Assembly (NCBI RefSeq): GCF_001884185.1
Contig: NZ_MAOE01000035.1
Coordinates: 62,001-126,000, forward strand
DNA from: Bacillus albus
GTDB taxonomy: Bacteria; Bacillota; Bacilli; Bacillales; Bacillaceae_G
Direction: 5' to 3'
DNA: 64,000 nucleotides
Shown here one piece after another: positions 18,438 through 25,598 of this stretch. The position numbers and the translations under genes are program-made. The notes under the pieces are model-generated. The model was not told the DNA's origin and made no database searches. It worked only from the letters and a program-made list of their open reading frames with translations. How positions within the stretch are numbered: the stretch's first letter is position 1; every line of letters begins with the position of its first letter.

Positions 18438-18698
18438 ATGAATCCAGGTATGATGAATATCGTTATGATCGTTGCGATGTTTGCGATTTTCTATTTCTTA
18501 TTAATTCGCCCGCAACAAAAACGTCAAAAAGCAGTTGCTCAAATGCAAAGTGAGTTAGCAAAAGGTGATGCTATCGTAACAATCGGTGGTTTACACGGTA
18601 CAATCGAATCAGTAGATGATACGAAAATCGTTATTAAATCTGGTGGTTCACACTTAACTTTCGATCGCAATGCGATTCGTGAAGTTGTGAAAAACTAA
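18438..18698 (+). CDS. yajC: Preprotein translocase subunit YajC
   Basis: An 86-residue single-pass membrane protein. The N-terminal membrane segment (IVMIVAMFAIFYFLLIRP) runs into the conserved QQKRQKAVAQMQ stretch and a soluble domain (GDAIVTIGGLHGTIESVDD). It is an accessory subunit of SecDF-YajC. ATG 18438 follows aaaaggaggaac. Last gene of the queA operon; secDF itself lies 3.5 kb further on. Confidence 0.95.
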   Translation: MNPGMMNIVMIVAMFAIFYFLLIRPQQKRQKAVAQMQSELAKGDAIVTIGGLHGTIESVDDTKIVIKSGGSHLTFDRNAIREVVKN

Positions 18699-18705
18699 TG
18701 AGGAA

Positions 18706-18737
18706 GGCCCTGCATGAAATGTGCAGGGCCTTTTTTA
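18706..18737 (+). terminator. Terminator of the ruvAB-queA-tgt-yajC run
   Basis: GGCCCTGCA paired with TGCAGGGCC, then six T. Confidence 0.85.
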
Positions 18738-19118
18738 GTTGTTTTGTTTGGACATATTTACACCGAAAATACCACCGAGTGTACTCGCACCCATTAAGGC
18801 TAATTGGTAAAGTAACTGTGAGTTCGATAAAGTTTGAGAGAAGCCTAAATAGTTAACTAGAAAAACAAGTACGGTGAATGTAAGTCCTGTAGTGAAGCCT
18901 ACTAGCCAACCTTTTCCTTGTGCTTTTTTGCCGGCAGTAAATCCAGATATAAGCATAGATAAAAGAGCTAGTATAAAAATAGTAACAGCTAATGTGCCTT
19001 CATTCATATTTGTAAACTTTAATAAAAGAGCCATAATCATGCTAGTAATTGTTGCGAGAATTAATAGGGTAACGATACCGAAGCCAATTGCAGTTGATAA
19101 TTTTTTCGTTCCATCCAT
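18735..19118 (-). CDS. TIGR04086-type membrane protein (YrzE-like)
   Basis: A 127-residue protein with four membrane segments (about residues 12-34, 43-60, 70-90, 104-122) and small-residue motifs LLSMLISGFTAGKKAQGKGW and LGGIFGVNM. It corresponds in size and location to B. subtilis YrzE, family TIGR04086. Start ATG 19118 follows aaaagggggaatg. Convergent with yajC, whose terminator abuts its stop. Function unknown. Confidence 0.8.
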   Translation of the reverse strand: MDGTKKLSTAIGFGIVTLLILATITSMIMALLLKFTNMNEGTLAVTIFILALLSMLISGFTAGKKAQGKGWLVGFTTGLTFTVLVFLVNYLGFSQTLSNSQLLYQLALMGASTLGGIFGVNMSKQNN

Positions 19119-19221
19119 TTATACATTCCCCCTTTTTAATACAAGCATATTTTCCTTTTTCCTAAGTTAGACTAGTTTCTTTTATAAAGGGGAGCCTATA
19201 TGTAAAAAAGGAGATGTAGAA

Positions 19222-19869
19222 ATGGAATGGATATCGGTAATTGGCCGGACGATGCTTTTGTATATTATCATTTTAATTATCTTTCGTCTTATGGGTAAAC
19301 GTGAGATAGGAGAATTAAGTGTATTAGATTTAGTCGTATTTATTATGCTCGGTGAAATGGCCGTAGTAGCAATTGAAAATACCGACAAATCACTTTGGCA
19401 TCAATTAGTTCCGATGACCTTCCTTATGTGTATACAAATCATTTTGTCAGTCATTTCATTAAAGTTTCAACGATTTCGACATTTGATAGAAGGAGAACCA
19501 GCGATTATTATTAATGCTGGAAAAATTGATGAAAAAAAGATGAGAAACCAGCGATATAATATAGATGATTTAATGATGCAATTAAGGGAGCAGGGAGTCG
19601 GAGATATAAGAGATGTAGAATACGCTATTTTAGAACCATCTGGGAAGTTATCTGTCTTTCAAAAACAAAAAGGTGAACAGGATGCATTGCAGTTTACTCT
19701 TCCTCTTATTATCGATGGAGAAATTCAATCGAGTCATTTACAAATGATTGAACATACAGATGAATGGCTTATTGGGAAATTAAAAAACTTAGGTTATAAC
19801 GATATCGCGCAAATTTTATATTGCAGTTTTCAAAATGGACAATTCTTTGTTGATTTGAAAGAAAACTAG
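19222..19869 (+). CDS. DUF421 membrane protein (YrbG/YetF type)
   Basis: A 215-residue protein with three N-terminal membrane segments (about 5-22, 30-50, 57-75) and a cytoplasmic YetF-like DUF421 domain. It carries the family signatures RLMGKREIGELSVLDLV, EGEPAIIINAGKID and RYNIDDLMMQLREQGV. ATG 19222 follows aaaaaggagatg. B. subtilis YrbG lies at the same place. In Bacillus, YetF-type proteins have been linked to spore germination, but a role for this one is only inferred. Confidence 0.85.
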   Translation: MEWISVIGRTMLLYIIILIIFRLMGKREIGELSVLDLVVFIMLGEMAVVAIENTDKSLWHQLVPMTFLMCIQIILSVISLKFQRFRHLIEGEPAIIINAGKIDEKKMRNQRYNIDDLMMQLREQGVGDIRDVEYAILEPSGKLSVFQKQKGEQDALQFTLPLIIDGEIQSSHLQMIEHTDEWLIGKLKNLGYNDIAQILYCSFQNGQFFVDLKEN

Positions 19870-19871
19870 AA

Positions 19872-19902
19872 GCTTACTATATGAAATAGTAAGCCTGTTT
19901 AC
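19872..19902. terminator. Hairpin between the convergent DUF421 gene and spoVB
   Basis: GCTTACTAT paired with ATAGTAAGC around a 5-nt loop; the T tract is weak. Confidence 0.55.
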
Positions 19903-21458
19903 TTCAAAAATGAAAGTTTTCGAATGATAGGGAGCCGACTTAACTCTTCTTTTCGAATGAGCTTGAAAGTGAAGAGGAGCACAATATAAACGAGTGTTGT
20001 TAAAGTGATTTCCCATAATGTTTGTATGCCAAGTGAATGAGAAAAAATCATATACTTATGAAGGTAAAAACCGAAGGAGCCTGCAATACCGATGGCAAGT
20101 CCGCCGAAAATGTAGTCTTTTGCGTAAATGGTAAATGTAATTTTCTTTAAAACAGTAGCGTAATGAAGAAATGTTACGGTTACTATATTTGCAGCGATAG
20201 CGAGTGCAACTCCCATCATTTGAAACTCTGGTCTTGAAGCTAGTACAAAAATAACGATTAATTTTACGATTGCGCCAATAAATGTATTCATCATCGCCGC
20301 ACGTGCTAAGTTTAAAGCTTGTAAAACAGAGGTAAGTGGACTTTGAAAGTAATGAAATAAAAAGCAAGGTGCAAGAAGCTGGATGAATGCTGTTGCACTG
20401 TCTGATCCATACATAAGAGTTAAAACAGGAGAAGCAAATACGTATAATATAACAACTGACCAGCCACCAGTAATTAATGAGATGCGCAGAGCTTGTTGCA
20501 AGCGGTGTTCTACTAATTTATGTTGTCTTTTGGCCATTGCTTCACTAATAGATGGAACGAGTGCTGTAGAAAGAGCGTATGTAATAAAGGCTGGCAGTGA
20601 AAGAAGTGGGAAGGCATACCCGTTTAATATACCGTATTGCTGGGTTGCGACGGAGGCAGCAACGCCGGCAATCGCTAAGCTTTGCATAACGACGATAGGT
20701 TCAAAAAAATAGGAAACGGAACCGATTAAGCGACTTCCTGTAGTTGGAAGTGCAATATCCATAAGAGAATAAAATGTCCCCTTGCTTTCCTTTACAGTAG
20801 TGAAAAATCCAGAGCGTATAGATAAATGCTTTTCGCGCTGGAATAAAGTGAGTAAAAATAATAACGATGCAACTTCACCGAGAACGGCTGATAACATAGC
20901 GCCAGCTGCAGCATATTCTACGCCATATGGTAAAAATAATTGAATGCATATAGCGATAATTGTAATGCGGACAACTTGCTCTATAACTTGGGCGTAAGCG
21001 CTAGGTTTCATATTTTGTTTCCCTTGGAAATAACCGCGTAAAACAGAAGAAACAGCAATAACAGGAACGACAGGTAAAATGGCCATTAATGGATAGTACG
21101 TTCGTTCGTCAGTTAATAATGTTTTTGCTAAAATAGGTGTGAGGAGCATAATTCCAATTGTTAAAATGATACTAATAACGGATGTAACAGCTAATGATAC
21201 TGTTAATATTTTTTTTACTCTTTGTTTATCGTTTACAGCTTCCGCTTCTGCTACAAATTTTGCGATTGCGACAGGAAGACCGATTTGTGTTAATGTAATT
21301 GCTAGAATGAATGTAGGAACGGCCATCATATAAAGGCCAACGCCTTCTTCCCCTAAAATACGTGCCATTACAATCCGGTTAATAAATCCAAGGATTTTGG
21401 TAATAAAGCCGGCTATCATTAAAATAAATGCGCCTTTTAAAAAGCTTTGTCTCGTCAT
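19899..21458 (-). CDS. spoVB: Stage V sporulation protein B, MOP-family flippase
   Basis: Polysaccharide-transporter/MurJ-like flippase needed for spore cortex synthesis, probably exporting peptidoglycan precursors. The 519-residue protein has about 14 hydrophobic segments and opens with the family motif QSFLKGAFILMIAGFITKILG followed by RIVMARILGEEGVGLYMM; NQIG-like TQIGLPVAIAKFVAEAE follows. ATG 21458 after aggtaggagaag. A sigma-E-like promoter is visible upstream. Convergent with the DUF421 gene. Confidence 0.93.
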   Translation of the reverse strand: MTRQSFLKGAFILMIAGFITKILGFINRIVMARILGEEGVGLYMMAVPTFILAITLTQIGLPVAIAKFVAEAEAVNDKQRVKKILTVSLAVTSVISIILTIGIMLLTPILAKTLLTDERTYYPLMAILPVVPVIAVSSVLRGYFQGKQNMKPSAYAQVIEQVVRITIIAICIQLFLPYGVEYAAAGAMLSAVLGEVASLLFLLTLFQREKHLSIRSGFFTTVKESKGTFYSLMDIALPTTGSRLIGSVSYFFEPIVVMQSLAIAGVAASVATQQYGILNGYAFPLLSLPAFITYALSTALVPSISEAMAKRQHKLVEHRLQQALRISLITGGWSVVILYVFASPVLTLMYGSDSATAFIQLLAPCFLFHYFQSPLTSVLQALNLARAAMMNTFIGAIVKLIVIFVLASRPEFQMMGVALAIAANIVTVTFLHYATVLKKITFTIYAKDYIFGGLAIGIAGSFGFYLHKYMIFSHSLGIQTLWEITLTTLVYIVLLFTFKLIRKEELSRLPIIRKLSFLK

Positions 21459-21502
21459 GGTCTTCTCCTACCTTCTCAAAATCAGTGGAATGATTTACAA
21501 TA

Positions 21503-21532
21503 ATTTATATGCACGTACGAGACAAGAATGAC
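21503..21532 (-). promoter_or_regulatory. Sigma-E-like promoter of spoVB
   Basis: On the minus strand gtcattct, a 13-bp spacer, then catataaat, resembling the sigma-E pattern, about 45 nt before the spoVB start. spoVB is sigma-E dependent in B. subtilis. Confidence 0.4.
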
Positions 21533-21630
21533 AAGCATTTAAGAGAGTGCTCTTGAAAGTAGTTATTGCTGTCCATTAGAGCGGGATTAAAAGCGACTTT
21601 TCGTGCTGAAATCAGAAGGAGATGTTATGT

Positions 21631-21915
21631 ATGTTAGAAAAAGAGGCTTTGGTAGAATCATACCGCGGACAGTTACAAGTCGTTTTAGAAAGTAAAGTAG
21701 AAGAGTTCCACATGTTTGGTTATGATCGAGTAACAGATGATGACATTTGGAAGTTTCTTAAAACGAAAAAGTGGAAGAAGATAGACAGTGATGTTAGATT
21801 GTATGAATTAGTTAATGACGTATTAACAGTAAGTGCTAATGAATATATGACGTATTTAACTGTTGAAGCATATCAAGCGCCACTTTGGTCGTTTGATGAA
21901 TATGAAAATAAATAA
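21631..21915 (+). CDS. comN: Post-transcriptional regulator ComN (YrzD)
   Basis: Small protein of the ComN family, which in B. subtilis promotes accumulation of the comE operon mRNA through its leader and localizes to poles and septum. About 94 residues with conserved LESKVEEFHMFGYDRVTDDDIW and LVNDVLTVSANEYMTYLTVEAY. The ATG at 21622 is too close to aaggag; ATG 21631, nine nt after it, is preferred. Placed just before secDF as in B. subtilis. Confidence 0.85.
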   Translation: MLEKEALVESYRGQLQVVLESKVEEFHMFGYDRVTDDDIWKFLKTKKWKKIDSDVRLYELVNDVLTVSANEYMTYLTVEAYQAPLWSFDEYENK

Positions 21916-21925
21916 CCGACTGCAA

Positions 21926-21954
21926 TTGGTTTGTTCTTCCTTTTGCAGTATAAT
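21926..21954 (+). promoter_or_regulatory. Sigma-A promoter of secDF
   Basis: TTGGTT, 17 bp, TATAAT. It implies a leader of about 225 nt before secDF. Confidence 0.55.
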
Positions 21955-22103
21955 GATAGGTATTGATAATGAGGAAATAATTATGTCTAAGATTATATAT
22001 AAAGGGGGTAGTGAAGAGAGAAAATAAATAATGAAAGTGTAGGTATTGTGAAAACCATATCGACACAGCTAGTGATGAACTAGCAAAATTATAGAAAGGA
22101 AGT

Positions 22104-22169
22104 CTACTAACTAGGCGTATGCACACGTGTAAAAGTGAATCGTAAGAGATTTATTTAAAGTGTTAGTAG
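22104..22169 (+). promoter_or_regulatory. Structured secDF leader
   Basis: CTACTAAC (22104-22111) is perfectly complementary to GTTAGTAG (22162-22169), closing a 50-nt loop immediately ahead of the Shine-Dalgarno gaaagaggg. A separate hairpin GCTAGT/ACTAGC lies at about 22067-22083, and a possible 14-codon ORF at 21983-22027. Confidence 0.4.
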
Positions 22170-22185
22170 CAGAAAGAGGGTACAT

Positions 22186-24450
22186 ATGGCAAAGCGTGGT
22201 ACGAGAATTGCCGCCTTTTTCCTCATCGTATTATTGATCGGTGGAGTAATTGGTGCGGCAGGAAAAGACATAGCAAAAGGAATTAGTCTAGGACTAGACC
22301 TTCGCGGTGGTTTTGAAATTCTGTATGAAGTAAAACCAGCCAAAAAAGGTGATAAAATCGATCGAGAGGCACTTGTAAGTACAGTAGGTGCTCTTGAAAA
22401 TCGTGTCAATGTTCTCGGTGTAAGTGAGCCGAACATTCAAATTGAAGGGCAAGACCGAATTCGCGTACAGCTTGCTGGTGTACAAGATCAGCAAAAAGCA
22501 CGTGAAATGTTATCAACACAAGCGAAATTAACATTCCGTGATGTAGATGACAACCTTCTTATGGACGGAACGGATTTAAAAGGCGGCGGAGCGAAGCAAA
22601 CATTTGATGAGCAAGGCCGTGCGAGCGTAGGTCTTACACTAAAAAGCGCTGAAAAATTCCGTGAAGTAACTGAAAAAATTTCAAAAATGCCGCCACCAAC
22701 GAATTTAATGGTAATTTGGCTTGATTTTGAAGAAGGAAAAGATTCGTATAAAGCAGAATCTGCAAAACCGAATCCGAAGTTCTTATCAGCAGCAACAGTA
22801 AGCCAAGTGTTTAACCAAGCTGAAGTATCTATCGTAGGTGGAAACTTCACAGTTGAAAGTGCGAAACAACTTTCATCTTTATTAAATGCAGGTGCACTTC
22901 CTGTTGATTTAAAAGAAATGTATTCAACATCAGTTGGAGCGAAGTTTGGTCAACAAGCGTTAGAGCAAACGATTTTCGCTAGTGCGATTGGTATCGCTCT
23001 TATTTTCTTATTTATGCTTGTATTCTACCGTTTACCAGGACTTGTAGCGGTTATTATGTTAGGTCTATACATTTTCGTTACGTTACTTGTCTTTAACTGG
23101 ATGCATGCAGTTCTTACGTTGCCAGGTATTGCGGCGTTAGTGCTCGGGGTAGGTATCGCAGTTGATGCGAATATTATTACGTACGAGAGACTGAAAGAAG
23201 AGCTGAAAATTGGTAAGTCAATGATGTCAGCATTCCGTGCTGGTAACCATCGTTCATTAGCAACGATTTTAGATGCGAACATTACAACACTTGCAGCAGC
23301 TGGTGTGTTATTCGTTTATGGTAATAGCTCTGTAAAAGGATTCGCAACAAGTTTAATCGTAAGTATTTTAGTCGGTTTCATTACGAACGTATTCGGTACA
23401 CGTTTCTTACTAGGATTACTTGTAAAGAGCCGTTACTTCGATAAAAAACCAGGATACTTTGGTGTGAAACAAAAGGATATTATTCCGTTAACAAAAGGTG
23501 TAGTACATCCACCGACAAGATTTGATCGTATTAACTTCGTAAATATCGGTCATAAATTCCTTGTTTTCTCGATTGTAGTTGTAATTGCAGGTGCAATTAT
23601 TTTACCAATTTTCAAATTGAATCTTGGTATTGACTTTGCGAGTGGTACGCGTATCGACTTGCAATCAAAACAAGCAGTGACTGTGTCGGATGTTCATAAA
23701 GATTTTAAAGAATTGAACATTGATGTGAAGGAAGAAAACATTGTACCGACTGGAGATGACAATAAAGGATTCGCAGTTCGTACATTAGGTGTTCTATCAA
23801 AAGATGAAATTGCGAAAACAAAAACATTCTTCCACGACAAATATGGTACAGATCCAAACGTAAGTACAGTTTCACCGACAATCGGTAAAGAAATTGCACG
23901 AAATGCGTTTATCGCTGTATTAATCGCCTCTGCGGTTATCATCTTATACGTAAGTATTCGATTCCGATTTACGTACGCATTATCTGCAGTACTTGCATTA
24001 TTACATGATGCATTTGTTATGATTGTTATATTTAGTATTTTCCAATTAGAGGTAGACTTAACGTTTATCGCTGCGGTATTAACAATCATCGGTTATTCTA
24101 TTAATGACTCTATTGTTACATTTGATAGAAACCGTGAATTATACAAACAGAAAAAACGAGTTCGCGATATAAAAGACTTAGAAGAAATCGTAAATGCAAG
24201 TATTCGTCAAACGCTTGGTCGTTCGATTAATACTGTATTAACAGTGTTATTCCCAGTAATTGCACTGCTTATCTTCGGTAGTGAGTCACTACGTAACTTC
24301 TCGTTTGCGTTGCTTGTTGGATTAGTTGTAGGTACGTATTCTTCTGTTTTCGTTGCTTCTCAAATTTGGTTAATGCTTGAAAACCGTCGTTTGAAAAAAG
24401 GAAAAAACAAGAAGAAGGTTGAGAAAGTAGAATCTGAACCGCAAGTATAA
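22186..24450 (+). CDS. secDF: Protein translocase SecDF (fused SecD-SecF)
   Basis: Proton-motive-force-driven subunit assisting late steps of Sec export. The 754-residue single chain contains SecD (about 1-440) and SecF (about 450-745), the fused form normal in Bacillus. Visible are the SecD start DIAKGISLGLDLRGGFEILYEV, the D1 motif GLDLRGG, the GIAVDANIITYERLKEEL motif of the RND-like membrane part, the SecF counterpart LNLGIDFASGT, and IIGYSINDSIVTFDR. Twelve hydrophobic segments. ATG 22186. Ends in a short-stem terminator. Confidence 0.96.
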   Translation: MAKRGTRIAAFFLIVLLIGGVIGAAGKDIAKGISLGLDLRGGFEILYEVKPAKKGDKIDREALVSTVGALENRVNVLGVSEPNIQIEGQDRIRVQLAGVQDQQKAREMLSTQAKLTFRDVDDNLLMDGTDLKGGGAKQTFDEQGRASVGLTLKSAEKFREVTEKISKMPPPTNLMVIWLDFEEGKDSYKAESAKPNPKFLSAATVSQVFNQAEVSIVGGNFTVESAKQLSSLLNAGALPVDLKEMYSTSVGAKFGQQALEQTIFASAIGIALIFLFMLVFYRLPGLVAVIMLGLYIFVTLLVFNWMHAVLTLPGIAALVLGVGIAVDANIITYERLKEELKIGKSMMSAFRAGNHRSLATILDANITTLAAAGVLFVYGNSSVKGFATSLIVSILVGFITNVFGTRFLLGLLVKSRYFDKKPGYFGVKQKDIIPLTKGVVHPPTRFDRINFVNIGHKFLVFSIVVVIAGAIILPIFKLNLGIDFASGTRIDLQSKQAVTVSDVHKDFKELNIDVKEENIVPTGDDNKGFAVRTLGVLSKDEIAKTKTFFHDKYGTDPNVSTVSPTIGKEIARNAFIAVLIASAVIILYVSIRFRFTYALSAVLALLHDAFVMIVIFSIFQLEVDLTFIAAVLTIIGYSINDSIVTFDRNRELYKQKKRVRDIKDLEEIVNASIRQTLGRSINTVLTVLFPVIALLIFGSESLRNFSFALLVGLVVGTYSSVFVASQIWLMLENRRLKKGKNKKKVEKVESEPQV

Positions 24451-24455
24451 AAAAG

Positions 24456-24488
24456 ATGATGTCTCTTTATGAGGCATCTCTTTTTTCG
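24456..24488 (+). terminator. Terminator of secDF
   Basis: GATGTCTC paired with GAGGCATC, followed by TTTTTT. Confidence 0.7.
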
Positions 24489-24603
24489 TTTGTGGATACA
24501 ATAAGGTAGCGACTTTTAAAAGTGAAAATGGAAGAAAGTGGTGATGTTATCGCTGTTTTTGTTACAATAAAAAGATAGGTTAAGAAAAGAAGGGATTTTA
24601 ATT

Positions 24604-25497
24604 ATGGAAAAAGATGAACGTTTTAAACAGGCCGAGTTTGGTGCTATTGTCGGGATCGTTGGTAATATTATATTAGCGATTGTAAAGGCGGTAATTGGTT
24701 ATATTGGGAACAGTAAAGCGCTATTAGCGGATGCGGTGCATTCTGCATCAGATGTAATTGGTTCACTAGCTGTACTGTTTGGATTGCGAGCAGCAAAGCA
24801 GCCGCCCGATGAAGATCATCCGTATGGTCATGGTAAAGCGGAATCGATTTCAGCGATTATTGTTGCAGTATTGTTATTTATTGTGGGGATCGAGATAGCG
24901 ATTTCGTCTATAAAAGCTTTTTCGCAAGAACTAGAACCACCGAAAGGAATTACGATTTTTGCTGTTGTTCTTTCGATTATCGTGAAAGAAGGAATGTTTC
25001 AATATAAATTCCGATTAGGGAAGAAGGTAAATAGTGATGCAATTATTGCAAATGCATATGAGCACCGTTCGGATGTATTTTCTTCAATTGCAGCTTTAAT
25101 CGGTATTTGTGCAGCGATTATCGGTGGTAAGTTCGGGGTAGGTTGGCTTGTATATGCTGATCCAATTGCAGGATTATTTGTTTCACTTCTTGTAGCAAAA
25201 ATGGCGTGGAGTATTGGGGCAGAAGCAATTCATGCAACGCTTGATCATGTTCTGCATGAGGAAGATGTTGTTCCTCTTAGAGAAGCCGTACTTCAAATCG
25301 ATGGTGTGAAAAAAATTGGTTCTTTATATGCAAGGGAGCATGGTCATTACGTTATTGTTGATATTAAAGTTTCTGTAGATCCATACATTACTGTAGAAGA
25401 AGGGCACCGCATTGGAAAGCATGTGAAAGAAACGCTTATGAAACAAGATAACGTACAAAATGTGTTTGTACATATAAATCCGTATTCTCCAAATTAA
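24604..25497 (+). CDS. Cation diffusion facilitator family transporter
   Basis: Divalent-metal/proton antiporter, 297 residues with six membrane segments and a C-terminal cytoplasmic domain (about 205-297). The metal site pairs are in ADAVHSASDV (helix II, about residue 44) and NAYEHRSDVFSS (helix V, about 155). HPYGHGKAE after helix II is the usual conserved loop. Relatives in B. subtilis (MneP, MneS) export manganese, so manganese efflux is plausible, but zinc or iron cannot be excluded. No metal-responsive operator recognised upstream. Confidence 0.9.
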   Translation: MEKDERFKQAEFGAIVGIVGNIILAIVKAVIGYIGNSKALLADAVHSASDVIGSLAVLFGLRAAKQPPDEDHPYGHGKAESISAIIVAVLLFIVGIEIAISSIKAFSQELEPPKGITIFAVVLSIIVKEGMFQYKFRLGKKVNSDAIIANAYEHRSDVFSSIAALIGICAAIIGGKFGVGWLVYADPIAGLFVSLLVAKMAWSIGAEAIHATLDHVLHEEDVVPLREAVLQIDGVKKIGSLYAREHGHYVIVDIKVSVDPYITVEEGHRIGKHVKETLMKQDNVQNVFVHINPYSPN

Positions 25498-25547
25498 ATA
25501 TTATTAACATTTTAGTATATAGATATTGCATCGTAGTTTGCATGATA

Positions 25548-25576
25548 TTGTCACCCCTTAATCTGTCTTGTATAAT
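25548..25576 (+). promoter_or_regulatory. Sigma-A promoter of recJ
   Basis: TTGTCA (25548-25553), 17 bp, TATAAT (25571-25576). It lies inside a long inverted repeat (25551-25594). Confidence 0.75.
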
Positions 25577-25594
25577 GAACAGGTTAAGGGGTGA
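25551..25594. repeat. Inverted repeat straddling the recJ promoter
   Basis: Sixteen-base arms (25551-25566 and 25579-25594, one G-T mismatch) flank a 12-bp centre holding the -10 box. The left arm covers the end of the -35 box and the right arm carries the recJ Shine-Dalgarno aaggggtga. Confidence 0.8.
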
Positions 25595-25598
25595 TTTC

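Noticed and set aside
25542-25598. Upstream in-frame start for RecJ
   Set aside because: It precedes the -10 box of the visible promoter; GTG 25599 has an ideal Shine-Dalgarno and matches the family N-terminus.
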